Source of the DNA: Planctomycetaceae bacterium
Lineage (GTDB): Bacteria; Planctomycetota; Planctomycetia; Planctomycetales; Planctomycetaceae
NCBI GenBank assembly: GCA_002724315.1
Contig: PBOJ01000004.1
Span: forward strand, 10,121 to 57,235
Direction of reading: 5' to 3'
DNA length: 47,115 nt
The notes beneath the pieces were generated by a model that worked only from the letters and a program-made list of their open reading frames with translations, was not told the DNA's origin and ran no database searches. A program made the position numbers and the translations under genes. Position 1 is the stretch's first letter; the number at the start of each line of letters is the position of its first letter. Positions 16,284-25,979 of the stretch are shown here, in pieces.

Positions 16284-18290
16284 ATGACGACTCCCGGAAC
16301 AGACGTTCGCAACGATTCTTCAGCACACGAATCCCCCGTTTCGGCCCCGGCCGACAACGGTGAGAACGGCGTGGATTCGGTGGACGCGAGCTTCGTCGAG
16401 ACCGCCCTGACGCTTAGCGGAAAGAGCCAGGAAGAGGCGCGAACCACCGGGGCGATTGACCGGGCAGATGAGCAGGTCGAGTCTCTGTTTGACCGCAAGT
16501 ACCAGACCGTCGGCAGCCCTGTCCACCGGGCTGTCTGGGAACATTCGTTTCCGGTCGAACTGTTCGTTTCACGAGATGTTCCCGATGACGCGGAAGTCGA
16601 TCGAGTGATGACCGACTCGGTGAATGTCGTCTCCGACCGGCGCCGGGCGGGCACGTTGCTGGGCGAAGACCGCCGCATAACACCGGAGACACTCGATGCG
16701 CTGTCCAAAGCGGGTTACTGGGGGTTACTGGTCGACCGGACGTACGGTGGCTCCGGCTCCAGTTTCTCGCAATTCGCCCGTTTCCTGACACGAATGGCCA
16801 CTCACGACGCCACCGTCGCCGGCCTGGCCAGCGTGCACGGATGCATCGGTGCTGTCGACCCATTGATCGGTTTCGGCAACGACGAGCAAAAGCAGCGGTA
16901 TCTGCCGCGGTTGGCTCGAGGTGAAAGAATCTCGGCATTCGCCCTGACCGAGCCCGGAGCCGGATCAGACCTGACCGCGATGAAGACCACAGCGATCGCC
17001 GATGGAGACGACTACGTCGTCAACGGCGAGAAACTGTTCATCACCAACGCTGTCCCGGGGCGCACCATCGGCCTGGTCTGCCGGATCGACGATCGACCCG
17101 CGGTGCTGATCGCCGACCTGCCCGACGAGGAAGACGAGCACTTCCAGGTCGTGCCGTATGGGCTCTACGCCCTGAAACACTCGTTCAACAACGGGCTGAA
17201 GTTCATCAACTTCCGTGTCCCCCGTAGCAACCTGCTGAATCCATCGCGTGGTGACGGCCTGACAATCGCCTACCACGGACTCAATCGCGGTCGCGTGGCG
17301 TTGTGCGCCACGGCGGCGGGTTCGATGAGAGTGATGCTGGCCGGGATGCTGCCCTGGGCCGCCTACAGAACGACCTACGGACAGGCGATCGAGCGGCGGG
17401 AACTGGTGCAAAGGCGTGTCGGTCGCCTGGCGGCACTGATCGTCGGTTGCGACGCCCTGGTCGACTGGTGCAGTTGGCAGCTCGACGAGGGCTACCGCGG
17501 CGAGATGGAATGCATCATCGCCAAGATTTTCGGTAGCGAATCGCAGAAAGAGGCAGCGATCGAGCTGTGCATGAAAACACACGGCGGTCGGGCCTTCCTG
17601 CACGGTCACCTCTTCGGTGACAACGTCCACGAGTATCTCGCCCCGTGCATTTACGAGGGCGAGGGCGAAATGCTGGGAATGGCCTTCCTGAAGTCACTGG
17701 TCAAGGACCACGGTCGGCGATTCTTCGAACCAATCGGACGACGGGCCTCCGAACTCGGATTGAAACGCCCCAGCCCTCTCAACCCGGTGCACGCCTGGGG
17801 ACTGCGACGCGAGATCGCTCCCTACGGAATCTGGAAACTCAAACAGTTGCTGGCCGGCTGGCGACGCCCCCGGCTGGAACTGAAATGTCGTCGGCTGGCG
17901 AGCCTGGCAAAGTTTGCCGTCGACGGCCTGCAGAGATCACGGCTCGAGATCGATTCGCTGATGATCCGCCACCAGCTCAAACTGCCCGATCGCCAGGTGT
18001 CGATGGCCGAGTTGTCCCAGAGGATCCAGGACCAGGTGGTCATGCTAATCACCGCACTCTGGGCCGACTCCCACGGTGACCCACTGGTCCGTGACGCCGC
18101 GGTGGTCCTGGGCAACGATTTCCGTCGCCGTCTGACCGGTCGCCGTGTGACCGGCCACGAAGTACGAACGGCGACAAAACTGGGAGCCGCGATCGCCGAG
18201 AACGGATTCGTGCTTCTGGAGGGGATCGTCCCCGATGACATCCTGATGCGGTACGACGATGACGGATCCGGTTCGCCACAGGTGTCTTGA
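16284..18290 (+). CDS. fadE: Acyl-CoA dehydrogenase (fatty acid beta-oxidation)
   Basis: The protein has 668 residues from ATG 16284, longer than a minimal acyl-CoA dehydrogenase (about 380). The N-terminal 75 residues are polar and have no recognised fold. The dehydrogenase core follows: [18 protein letters not shown], the FAD/substrate motif [29 protein letters not shown], and the active-site Glu region [10 protein letters not shown], which replaces the usual IYEGTSEIQ. A C-terminal region of about 180 residues beyond the core is helical-looking, as in long FadE-type dehydrogenases. It oxidises acyl-CoA to trans-2-enoyl-CoA with FAD. It heads an operon with the fadB, fadA and fadD homologues. 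The ribosome site is weak, and the frame is open upstream to 16065, so the start is likely but not certain. Confidence 0.88.
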   Translation: MTTPGTDVRNDSSAHESPVSAPADNGENGVDSVDASFVETALTLSGKSQEEARTTGAIDRADEQVESLFDRKYQTVGSPVHRAVWEHSFPVELFVSRDVPDDAEVDRVMTDSVNVVSDRRRAGTLLGEDRRITPETLDALSKAGYWGLLVDRTYGGSGSSFSQFARFLTRMATHDATVAGLASVHGCIGAVDPLIGFGNDEQKQRYLPRLARGERISAFALTEPGAGSDLTAMKTTAIADGDDYVVNGEKLFITNAVPGRTIGLVCRIDDRPAVLIADLPDEEDEHFQVVPYGLYALKHSFNNGLKFINFRVPRSNLLNPSRGDGLTIAYHGLNRGRVALCATAAGSMRVMLAGMLPWAAYRTTYGQAIERRELVQRRVGRLAALIVGCDALVDWCSWQLDEGYRGEMECIIAKIFGSESQKEAAIELCMKTHGGRAFLHGHLFGDNVHEYLAPCIYEGEGEMLGMAFLKSLVKDHGRRFFEPIGRRASELGLKRPSPLNPVHAWGLRREIAPYGIWKLKQLLAGWRRPRLELKCRRLASLAKFAVDGLQRSRLEIDSLMIRHQLKLPDRQVSMAELSQRIQDQVVMLITALWADSHGDPLVRDAAVVLGNDFRRRLTGRRVTGHEVRTATKLGAAIAENGFVLLEGIVPDDILMRYDDDGSGSPQVS

Positions 18291-18295
18291 CAGTC

Positions 18296-18307
18296 GTCGT
18301 CGACGAC
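18296..18307. promoter_or_regulatory. 12-bp perfect palindrome between fadE and fadB homologues
   Basis: The 33-bp spacer between the two genes contains GTCGTCGACGAC, a perfect palindrome. It could be an operator or a short RNA hairpin. A near-identical palindrome (GTCGTTAACGAC) occurs at 43334-43345 before a second acyl-ligase gene. No regulator is known here. Confidence 0.35.
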
Positions 18308-18323
18308 AGTGGAGTGGTCCGAC

Positions 18324-20477
18324 ATGACTACGGCGTGGCATTTCGAAGAACTCGACGGATCGATCGGCCTGTTGACCATTGACCTGCCCGACAAGCCGGT
18401 CAACACGCTGGGGCGAGAGGTGATGTCGGAGTTGGCCGAACACGTCCGGCAACTGGGTGACCGTGACGACCTGGTTGGCCTGCTGGTACGCAGTGGCAAA
18501 CCCGGGCAGTTCGTCGCCGGTGCCGATCTCCGTGAACTCGGCCTGCTGGTCAATGCCAGCGACGAATTGATCGAAGAGGGCCTCTCCAGCGGCCACGATG
18601 TGTTTTCGGCGATTGGCGAACTGCCGTTCCCGGTCGTCGCATTGGTCGACGGAAAATGCCTGGGCGGTGGGACCGAATTGATCCTGTCGATGGATGAACG
18701 GATCGCCGTCGACGCACCGGGGGTGGACATCGTGTTACCCGAGGTCAAGATTGGTCTCTTTCCGGCCTGGGGCGGATCGCAGAGACTGCCACGGCTGGTC
18801 GGACTGCACCACGCCATCGACATCATCTGCGGCGGGGCTCCGGTGGCCGCAAAACGGGCAGCGGAACTGGGGCTAGTCTTCGACGCGGTCGATGCCGGAG
18901 AACTGGTCAACGAGGGACGTCGCCTGATCACGTGGCTGGCCAAAGACGACCGCTACCTGGCGATCCGGGAACAGAGACGAGCCCCGATGGGACTCAGCGA
19001 CGACCAGGTCGCCTTCAGCTTTGCCGTCGCCGCCGGCCAGGTGATGCTCAAGACCAAGGGCCAGTATCCTGCTCCGATGGCAGCACTCGAATCCATGCAG
19101 CAAGGGCTCAACCGGCCGCTCGACGAAGGCCTGGCCATCGAACGCGAGTGTGCTCGCCAGATCGTCGGCAGCGAAATCGCCGGCAACATGATCCGGATCT
19201 TCTTCATGCAGACACGGGTCAGTCAGGACGCCGGAGGACCAACCGGCGCCGAGCCTCATCCTGTCAACCGGGTCGGGGTACTGGGGGCCGGCCTGATGGG
19301 AGCGGGAATCGCCACCGCGCACGCACGCCGCGGGATTCCCGCCACCATGATCGACGTCGACAATGATCGACTGTCCGGAGGCCTGAGCAGTGCCGCCGAC
19401 GTGGTCAAAAGCCGAATCAAGATCGGCCGGGCCACCCAGGAAGACCTCGGCAACATGATGGCATTGCTCTCGACAGCCACCTCCCACGGCGCACTGGCCG
19501 GCTGCGATGTGGTGATCGAGGCGGTGACCGAAAACGAGGAACTCAAAACAAACATCTACGATCAACTGTCCGAGTCGATCGGACCCGACACGATCCTCGC
19601 ATCCAACACCTCGACGATCTCGATCACCCGGATGGCCGAATCGGCACCCGATCCCGAACGGTTTGCCGGAATGCACTTCTTCAATCCGGTCGACCGGATG
19701 CAACTGGTCGAGGTGATCCGTGGTGAACAGAGCTCCGACGAAACCCTGGCCACCCTGGTCACGCTCGCAAAACGAGTCGGCAAGACACCGATCGTCGTCA
19801 AGGACTGCCCCGGGTTCCTGGTCAACCGCATCCTGCTGCCCTACATGGCCGAATCGCTGCAATTGCTGCGGGAGGGGGCTTCGGCCGACGAGATCGACCG
19901 TGCTGCCACCAGGTTCGGGATGCCGATGGGACCGATCGCTCTCCATGATCTCGTCGGACTCGACACCGCGCTGTTCGCCGGACAGGTCGTCTCGGCGGCC
20001 TACAGCGATCGCGCCATCGAGATCCCGATCCTCGGCGACCTGGTGGCTGCCGGGCGGATGGGCAAGAAGTCCGGAAAGGGCATCCGCCAGTTTGTCGGTC
20101 GACGTGGCAAACCGGTCGACGATCCGGAATTCGAATCGTTCCTGTCTCCGTACCGGATCGACGCCCGCGAATTCTCAACTCGCGAACTGCAGGACCGCCT
20201 GTTCCTGCCAATGCTGCTCGAGGCCACACGGGTGATGGAGGAAGAGATTGTCGCCGAACCGGCACATGCCGACATGGGCCTGATCCTGGGAATCGGATTT
20301 CCCCCGTTCCGTGGTGGACTGCTGAGATGGTGCGACAGCCTGGGTGCCGGCGAGGTGCTCAACAGGCTCGAGCCACTGACCGAACTCGGCCCCCGGTTCG
20401 CTCCCACCGATTCTCTGACGAGGATGGCCTCCGACGACTCGACCTGGCACGCCGCGCCCGAAGGAGCCACCCGATGA
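18324..20477 (+). CDS. fadB: Multifunctional beta-oxidation enzyme: enoyl-CoA hydratase and 3-hydroxyacyl-CoA dehydrogenase
   Basis: The protein has 717 residues, the normal size of FadB/FadJ. The N-terminal crotonase domain (about 1-190) contains GQFVAGADLREL and the two catalytic acids, Glu118 (CLGGGTELI) and Glu140 (LPEVKIGLFPAWGG), equivalent to the pair in E. coli FadB. The dehydrogenase part has the NAD-binding motif VGVLGAGLMGAGIA near residue 320, SNTSTISIT, and His451 in MHFFNPVDRMQ, followed by two C-terminal helical domains. It hydrates enoyl-CoA and oxidises the 3-hydroxyacyl-CoA product. ATG 18324 is preferred because GGAG lies nine bases upstream; a GTG at 18309 is in frame. It overlaps the thiolase gene by four bases. 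FadJ is an equally good name by sequence; the operon with a FadA-type thiolase favours fadB. Confidence 0.92.
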   Translation: MTTAWHFEELDGSIGLLTIDLPDKPVNTLGREVMSELAEHVRQLGDRDDLVGLLVRSGKPGQFVAGADLRELGLLVNASDELIEEGLSSGHDVFSAIGELPFPVVALVDGKCLGGGTELILSMDERIAVDAPGVDIVLPEVKIGLFPAWGGSQRLPRLVGLHHAIDIICGGAPVAAKRAAELGLVFDAVDAGELVNEGRRLITWLAKDDRYLAIREQRRAPMGLSDDQVAFSFAVAAGQVMLKTKGQYPAPMAALESMQQGLNRPLDEGLAIERECARQIVGSEIAGNMIRIFFMQTRVSQDAGGPTGAEPHPVNRVGVLGAGLMGAGIATAHARRGIPATMIDVDNDRLSGGLSSAADVVKSRIKIGRATQEDLGNMMALLSTATSHGALAGCDVVIEAVTENEELKTNIYDQLSESIGPDTILASNTSTISITRMAESAPDPERFAGMHFFNPVDRMQLVEVIRGEQSSDETLATLVTLAKRVGKTPIVVKDCPGFLVNRILLPYMAESLQLLREGASADEIDRAATRFGMPMGPIALHDLVGLDTALFAGQVVSAAYSDRAIEIPILGDLVAAGRMGKKSGKGIRQFVGRRGKPVDDPEFESFLSPYRIDAREFSTRELQDRLFLPMLLEATRVMEEEIVAEPAHADMGLILGIGFPPFRGGLLRWCDSLGAGEVLNRLEPLTELGPRFAPTDSLTRMASDDSTWHAAPEGATR

Positions 20478-21649
20478 GTTCCGCTGTCGTGATCGACGCC
20501 ATCCGCACACCGATCGCCCGGGCCGATGCCCGCACAGGCTGGTTCCGGGATGTTCGCTCGGACGAGCTTTCTGCCGGTTTGATCAGCGAACTGGTCAACC
20601 GCACCGGCATCGACCCGGCGCTGATCGAAGACGTTCGCTGGGGTTGCGTGCAACAACAGGGCGAGCAGGGTTACGACATCGCCCGGATTGCGGTGCTGAT
20701 GGCTGGATTGCCGATCGAAACCGGCGGTGTCACGATCAACCGCAACTGTGCCTCGAGCCTGCAGGCGATCAACGATTCGGCGATGAGCATCATGGCCGGA
20801 TGTGAAAACGTCCAGGTGGCCGGTGGTGTCGAGCACATGGACCACATCCCGATGACCAAGGACTACGACCCGGCCCCGGGCCTGTTCCGCAAGCACAGCG
20901 AAGCGATAATGCACATGGGGCTGACGGCCGAATACCTCGCGACCAAGTACGCCATCGGACGATCGGCTCAGGACGAATTCGCATTGCGGAGTCACCGCCT
21001 GGCTGCCGAAGCCACTGCTGCGGGGGCATTTGCCGAGGAAGTGACTCCCACCTGGGGCCGGGACGCAGAGGGACACAAACGGCAGATCAGCGACGACCAG
21101 TGCATCCGCGAGGACTGCTCGATCGAGGGCCTGGGCGGATTGTCTCCGGCCTTCAATCCAGCCGGTGGCAGCGTGACCGCCGGAAACAGTTCGCCAATCA
21201 ATGTCGGGGCCGCCGCCCTACTGATGATGTCTGAAGACACCGCCAACGATCTCGGCCTGCAACCGATGGCCCGTGTCCGCGCGATGGCGGTCGCGGGAGT
21301 GGATCCTACCGAGATGGGAATTGGCCCCGTGCCTGCCGTCCACAAGGCTCTCGATCGTGCCGGGCTGGCATTGGATGACATCGACTGCATCGAGATCAAC
21401 GAGGCATTTGCGGTCCAGGTTCTCAGCGTCCTCAAGCTGCTCGACATCGACGAATCACGTGTCAACACCCGTGGCGGAGCGATTGCCCTGGGCCATCCGC
21501 TGGGAGCCAGCGGGGCCAGGATCTCGGCAACGCTGTTGCACCGCATGAGGTCCACGGGAGCCCGACTGGGACTGGCCACGCTGTGTGTCGGGCAGGGCCA
21601 GGGCGTGGCGACAATTTTCGAGAACCTTCAGCCTCCGGAGGCCTCGTGA
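20474..21649 (+). CDS. fadA: Acetyl-CoA C-acyltransferase (3-ketoacyl-CoA thiolase)
   Basis: The protein has 391 residues, normal for a thiolase. Catalytic residues are clear: nucleophile Cys92 in NRNCASSLQAI, His341 in GGAIALGHPLGASGARI, and Cys371 in LCVGQGQGVATIFE, which resembles the C-terminal motif of FadA. It cleaves 3-ketoacyl-CoA into acetyl-CoA and a shortened acyl-CoA and would form the trifunctional complex with the upstream FadB-type protein. The start ATG 20474 overlaps the fadB stop (ATGA), and AAGGAG lies just upstream at about 20461. The stop overlaps the GTG start of the acyl-CoA synthetase (GTGA). Confidence 0.93.
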   Translation: MSSAVVIDAIRTPIARADARTGWFRDVRSDELSAGLISELVNRTGIDPALIEDVRWGCVQQQGEQGYDIARIAVLMAGLPIETGGVTINRNCASSLQAINDSAMSIMAGCENVQVAGGVEHMDHIPMTKDYDPAPGLFRKHSEAIMHMGLTAEYLATKYAIGRSAQDEFALRSHRLAAEATAAGAFAEEVTPTWGRDAEGHKRQISDDQCIREDCSIEGLGGLSPAFNPAGGSVTAGNSSPINVGAAALLMMSEDTANDLGLQPMARVRAMAVAGVDPTEMGIGPVPAVHKALDRAGLALDDIDCIEINEAFAVQVLSVLKLLDIDESRVNTRGGAIALGHPLGASGARISATLLHRMRSTGARLGLATLCVGQGQGVATIFENLQPPEAS

Positions 21650-23316
21650 CCGGTTCCGTCGACAACCTCTGCGATCTCCATCGCACGATGTGTCGCCGGA
21701 TGGGCGAAAAGGTGGCGTTGCGATATCGGTCGTGGGGCCGTTACCGAGACGTCTCCTACCACGATGTCCGACGCCAGGCCGACCGGGCTGCCGCCGGGCT
21801 GATCACCCTGGGAATCGAACCCGGTGACCGTATCGGGATCCTCTCGGAGAATCGGTTCGAGTGGCCGATCGCCGACCTGGCAGTTCTCAGCACCGGTGCC
21901 GCCGATGTCACCATGCACGCCCCGCTCTCGGTCGCCCAGGTCGAGTACCAGTTGGGGCACAGCCAGGCTCGCGGAGCCATCGTCAGCAACCAGGAACAGG
22001 CCGACAAGATCCTGGCGAGGCTTGATGAACTTCCCGATCTCGAATTTCTCGTCTCGTTCGACCCCGTCACGCTGCCCACATCCCGGCTGAGCCATCTCTC
22101 GTGGCAGGGACTGTGCCATCGGGGCGCCCGGGCCGACCTGGAAGACGACATCGCGGCCCGGGAGGCGGCCATCGACACGTCGACCCTGGCGACACTGATC
22201 TACACCAGTGGCACAACCGGAAATCCCAAGGGCGTGATGCTGACACACGGCAACCTCCTCTCCAACGTGGAAGCGATGGTCCCGATCGCCTTTCTTCAAC
22301 CTGACGACATCCTGCTGAGTTGGCTGCCCTACAGCCACGTCTATGCCCGATTGACCGACAACTACCTGGCCACCGGGGCCGGAATCACCGTTGCCCTGGC
22401 CGGGAGCATCGACACGCTGCTTGATGATCTCGATGCGGTCAAACCGACGTGGCTGACCGCTGTGCCGCGGTTCTACGAGAAAATCTGGACCTCCGTCGAG
22501 TCGCTCGACGAGCCAACCCGCAACTCTCAACTCAAGAACATCTTCGGACCGCGTATCCGTCAGTTGAGCTCTGGTGGTGCTCCGCTGCCCCGGCATGTCT
22601 GCGACGGATTCGACCGGGCCGGTTTGGCGATCTTCGAAGGTTACGGATTGACCGAAACATCTCCGGTGATCGCTTTCAATCACGCCGAAGCCTGCCGTTA
22701 CGGCTCCGTTGGACTCCCGATTCCCGGTGTCGAGGTGCGTATTGCCGAGGATGGTGAAATTCTGACTCGTGGGCCTCACGTGATGGCCGGGTACTGGAAG
22801 AATCCTGAGGCGACCGCCGAGGTCATCGTCGACGGGTGGTTCCACACCGGTGACGTCGGGACAATCGATGAGGATGGGTACCTCTCGATCACCGATCGCA
22901 AGAAGGACCTGTTCGTCACCTCGTCGGGCAAGAACGTCGCCCCAGCGATCATCGAACGGCTGCTGACGGCCGACCCCCTGTTCGACCAGGCGGTCATCTA
23001 CGGTGACGGGCGGAAGTTCATCACCGCCGTGGTGGCCCCCAACCGGACCGAAATGGAATCGGTCGCGAAATCTCTGAAATGCGAGATCACCAGCGACAAC
23101 GGGTTCGTCACCGCGGCCCCCCTGCTGGACCACATCGACTCACGGATCGCCGAACTGATGGAAGTCGTCAGCAGTCCCGAACGGGTCAAGAAGTGCCTGG
23201 TACTCGACGAACCGTTCCAGTTGGAAAACGACGAACTGACCGCAACGTTGAAAGTGCGACGGCGACACATCATCGCCAAGTACGAGACACAACTGGAATC
23301 GCTGTACGGCGAGTGA
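21646..23316 (+). CDS. fadD: Long-chain acyl-CoA synthetase (AMP-forming)
   Basis: The protein has 556 residues from GTG 21646, which has GGAG five bases upstream and overlaps the thiolase stop. It belongs to the ANL adenylating superfamily: P-loop YTSGTTGNPKGVMLTHGN, YGLTETSPV, and DGWFHTGDVGTIDEDGYLSITDRKKDLFVTSSGKN, which is the hinge and A8 region typical of FACL-type long-chain synthetases. A C-terminal LKVRRRHII segment is in the place of the usual catalytic-Lys region. It activates free fatty acids to acyl-CoA and so supplies the other three enzymes of the operon. No signal peptide or membrane anchor is seen. Confidence 0.9.
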   Translation: MTGSVDNLCDLHRTMCRRMGEKVALRYRSWGRYRDVSYHDVRRQADRAAAGLITLGIEPGDRIGILSENRFEWPIADLAVLSTGAADVTMHAPLSVAQVEYQLGHSQARGAIVSNQEQADKILARLDELPDLEFLVSFDPVTLPTSRLSHLSWQGLCHRGARADLEDDIAAREAAIDTSTLATLIYTSGTTGNPKGVMLTHGNLLSNVEAMVPIAFLQPDDILLSWLPYSHVYARLTDNYLATGAGITVALAGSIDTLLDDLDAVKPTWLTAVPRFYEKIWTSVESLDEPTRNSQLKNIFGPRIRQLSSGGAPLPRHVCDGFDRAGLAIFEGYGLTETSPVIAFNHAEACRYGSVGLPIPGVEVRIAEDGEILTRGPHVMAGYWKNPEATAEVIVDGWFHTGDVGTIDEDGYLSITDRKKDLFVTSSGKNVAPAIIERLLTADPLFDQAVIYGDGRKFITAVVAPNRTEMESVAKSLKCEITSDNGFVTAAPLLDHIDSRIAELMEVVSSPERVKKCLVLDEPFQLENDELTATLKVRRRHIIAKYETQLESLYGE

Positions 23317-23343
23317 TCGGACCAGCCGAGGTCGGAGCGGCCG

Positions 23344-24483
23344 TCAATCGAATTCCACCAGCGGCACCGCTCGGTGTTCGCGTGCCGACAGATAGCAGGC
23401 TTCCACCAATGCCATCGTTCTCAGGTTGTCCTCACCCGACAACTGGGGACGCCCTCCCCTCTCCAAGGCAACCAGCAGGTCCGCCATCGGACCGATGAAG
23501 GCATCGGGAAACCACATCTCGTCCCACCGAGGGGAAGTCCATTCGGGCGAGGCGGTGGTCGTATAATCCAGGGTGCTCGGGCTGCCGTCGGGATAGTCGG
23601 GCCAGCCGATCGTCCCACGTGCCATCCCGCCGGTTCCCTCGATCCGCCAACCGATGCCCAGATCCGCGGCTGCTCCCTCCCGAGCCGGTCCCGCCCAGAC
23701 GTCGTCCCAGGCAGCCGCGCGGAACCCATTGGCGTATTCGAGAATGTACAGGCAGATGCCGTCGGCGTGCTCAAATTGCTCGGCGGTCCGCGGGTCCGGA
23801 CGCACGCTGGCAAAAACCCGCTCGGGCTCTCCGAACAAGTAGCGGAACGTGTCCAGGTGATGAATGCTCATGATCCTCAGGGTCACCCACCCCTGGCGTT
23901 GCTGCCAGGGCATCCAGTGAGGGATGGCCCTCATGTCAATCGTCGCCAGCACGGGTTCGCCCAGTGCACCGTCGTCGAGCAGGCCGCGAGCGGCACGAAT
24001 CGACTGGTCAAACCGCATGTTCTGGTTGACTGCCAGAGTGATCCCCGCTTCCCGACACAACTGAACGATCTGGTGTGCCTCGGACAGGTCGACACCCAAC
24101 GGCTTCTGAGCCAGGAGCCCCGCCAGGTGCCCTCCGTTGCCCTTGCCGAATCGGGCGGCTTCGCGAACCACCTCCAGCTGAACATCCGGCGGCACCGCCA
24201 CATCGAGCACCTCGACCTGTTCATCGGCGACCAGGCCGCGCCAATCGGGGTGCACCGTTTCGATCTCGTGTCGAGCGGCGACCTCCCGAGCCTTCGACTC
24301 GCTCCGGGAAGTGATCGCCACGGGATTGAGCCCCGCGGCGCGGTAGGCCACAAGATGGCAATCGGCCATGATGAAACCGGCCCCGACGCAGCCAATGCCC
24401 ACGTCGAGCCGGTCAGGCAGTTCGATCGGAGCCGGTCGCCCCCGGGAATTCGCCTCGGCCGATGAATGCTCGGCGGCGGTCAA
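23344..24483 (-). CDS. Gfo/Idh/MocA family NAD(P)-dependent oxidoreductase
   Basis: The protein has 379 residues. A Rossmann motif, [15 protein letters not shown], begins at about residue 30, after a polar N-terminus. The family's catalytic segment is [10 protein letters not shown], in which Gln replaces the Glu of the usual EKP motif while the Lys is kept; [21 protein letters not shown] supplies the His region of the C-terminal domain. Such enzymes oxidise or reduce sugars and inositols with NAD(P). Its substrate is unknown. The start is TTG at 24483, overlapping the stop of the CAP-domain gene by four bases (TTGA), so the two are probably cotranslated. The 3' end lies 27 bp from the convergent fadD stop. 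Confidence 0.87.
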   Translation of the reverse strand: MTAAEHSSAEANSRGRPAPIELPDRLDVGIGCVGAGFIMADCHLVAYRAAGLNPVAITSRSESKAREVAARHEIETVHPDWRGLVADEQVEVLDVAVPPDVQLEVVREAARFGKGNGGHLAGLLAQKPLGVDLSEAHQIVQLCREAGITLAVNQNMRFDQSIRAARGLLDDGALGEPVLATIDMRAIPHWMPWQQRQGWVTLRIMSIHHLDTFRYLFGEPERVFASVRPDPRTAEQFEHADGICLYILEYANGFRAAAWDDVWAGPAREGAAADLGIGWRIEGTGGMARGTIGWPDYPDGSPSTLDYTTTASPEWTSPRWDEMWFPDAFIGPMADLLVALERGGRPQLSGEDNLRTMALVEACYLSAREHRAVPLVEFD

Positions 24484-24911
24484 CGAACCATCCCGACCCA
24501 GTACGCGACCCCGTTGATCCTCGCGTAGCCGAACCCGATTTCGCCGCCACTCATCAGGATCTTGCGGTGATCCTTTGATTCCAGCCAGCCCTGGAGCGCT
24601 TTCTCCGGGGTCTGTGGCCCCATCAGGATCACTTCCCAGTAGTCCATGTTGCTGTGCACAAATTGTCCGGTGCTGGCCATCCAGTCGGCGTGTTTCTGCG
24701 CATCTCGGTTGATTTCGGCCACCAGTCGACTGCCCACAAGGCCTCGCTCATCGCGAGCCACCGAGTGAGCCTGGTGCAGTTGTTTGACAGCGTTCTCCTG
24801 CTCGGCCAGGCCTTGCGGAACTTCCTGCAGGGCAACGACGGGTCGTTGGCAAACGATCATCACGGCCAACACCACCCAGGCAACGACAGTACCGATTTCG
24901 CGTAGTTTCAT
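24480..24911 (-). CDS. Secreted CAP-domain (SCP/PR1-like) protein
   Basis: The protein has 143 residues from ATG 24911, with GGAG eight bases upstream; a GTG at 24920 overlaps that ribosome site and is less likely. A hydrophobic signal sequence ([12 protein letters not shown]) leads into a single CAP domain: [25 protein letters not shown], then [13 protein letters not shown] and [15 protein letters not shown]. His74, His86, Glu93 and His115 are the likely cleft residues of this fold. CAP proteins in bacteria are secreted and of mostly unknown role; some bind lipids or have protease-like activity. The pairing with a cytosolic MocA-type oxidoreductase through a TTGA overlap is unusual. Confidence 0.83.
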   Translation of the reverse strand: MKLREIGTVVAWVVLAVMIVCQRPVVALQEVPQGLAEQENAVKQLHQAHSVARDERGLVGSRLVAEINRDAQKHADWMASTGQFVHSNMDYWEVILMGPQTPEKALQGWLESKDHRKILMSGGEIGFGYARINGVAYWVGMVR

Positions 24912-24980
24912 TGGTGCCACTCCATCTGCTGTTACGGGTCGGCACCGTCCCTGGGCCTGTCTGCCGCGAACCTCCGGTCG

Positions 24981-25979
24981 CTATGGCGTCAGTACAATTT
25001 TTCCTGTCAGGGTTCCCAGTCCACCAATCGTGTTGTCCTGCTGCAACTGGTGAGCAGCGGCCGATTCGGACAGCGGAAATCTCGCCCCGATGGGAGGGTT
25101 CCATCCGCCGGCAGCCGCCAGTTCGTTGATCGTTTCGCCACAAATCTGCTGCTCATCGGCTGACGCATTGAACATCGCAAAACCGAACAATCGCAGGTCC
25201 TTCGTGTAGAACGGCCCCACCGGAAACTCGGGACGAGCCGCCCGTCCAGCCATCAGCACAATCCGTCCCCGCTTGGCCATCAGGTCGATGGTCCGCTCGG
25301 GAGTCGGCTCACGAAGGGTCTCAAACCAGACGTCGATCCCGCCGGTCCCGGCCGCGAATTCGGCCAGGACCTGGTCCATATCCGGATCGTGATAGTCGAC
25401 CACCAGGTCGGCTCCCAGGGACCGACAGATCTCCTGTTTTTCGGCTGAACCAACCGTCGCTGCCACACGCGCCCCCGCCCCCTTGGCCAGTTGCACCACG
25501 GCGGCCCCCACGCCTCCCGTGCCACCGTTGACGAAGACCAGATCATCGCTGGTGACTCCGGCGTGCAAGAACAACCCCAGGTGAGCTGTCAGTCCGACAA
25601 GGGCCCCAGCCGCCAGCAACTCGCTGGACACCCCATCGGGAGCACCGTACAGCCATTGCTCGTCGACGGCCGCCAGTTCCGAGAACGTGCCGGCCCGTCC
25701 CAGCAGGCCCTGGTTCGAACCCCACACTCGGTCACCGACCGCGAAACGGTCAACACCGTCGCCGCACGCCTCGACCACACCCGCCAGGTCACACCCGATC
25801 GTGTACGGATCATCCAACTCGATGGACACCAGGCCACCGCGGACATAGGTGTCGATCGGATTGACCGCCACCGCCTCGGTTCGCACCAGCACCTGGCCCG
25901 GGCCCGGTTCGGGATCGGGCAGGTCCCCGTACTCGATCACATCGGGGTCGCCGGTCCGGGTGATGTAGGCGGCTTTCAT
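24981..25979 (-). CDS. Quinone-oxidoreductase-like zinc-independent MDR protein
   Basis: The protein has 332 residues and belongs to the medium-chain dehydrogenase/reductase superfamily. It has the N-terminal GroES-like fold (GQVLVRTEAVAVNPIDTYVRGG, GCDLAGVVEACGDGV) and the NADPH-binding motif VNGGTGGVGAAVVQLAKGAG. The Cys-rich structural zinc loop is missing, which places it with quinone oxidoreductases (QOR/zeta-crystallin type). It would reduce quinones or enones with NADPH in the cytosol. The ATG at 25979 overlaps the stop of the YfhO-type gene by four bases, so it is coupled to that membrane protein and lies at the end of a three-gene run. Confidence 0.87.
   Translation of the reverse strand: MKAAYITRTGDPDVIEYGDLPDPEPGPGQVLVRTEAVAVNPIDTYVRGGLVSIELDDPYTIGCDLAGVVEACGDGVDRFAVGDRVWGSNQGLLGRAGTFSELAAVDEQWLYGAPDGVSSELLAAGALVGLTAHLGLFLHAGVTSDDLVFVNGGTGGVGAAVVQLAKGAGARVAATVGSAEKQEICRSLGADLVVDYHDPDMDQVLAEFAAGTGGIDVWFETLREPTPERTIDLMAKRGRIVLMAGRAARPEFPVGPFYTKDLRLFGFAMFNASADEQQICGETINELAAAGGWNPPIGARFPLSESAAAHQLQQDNTIGGLGTLTGKIVLTP

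Noticed and set aside
18873..19946. Open minus-strand frame inside the FadB-type gene
   Set aside because: Antisense shadow of a clearly identified enzyme, with no ribosome site or domain.
21628..23133. Open minus-strand frame of about 500 codons inside the acyl-CoA synthetase gene
   Set aside because: Long antisense frames are expected in high-GC coding DNA; the plus-strand frame has all synthetase motifs.
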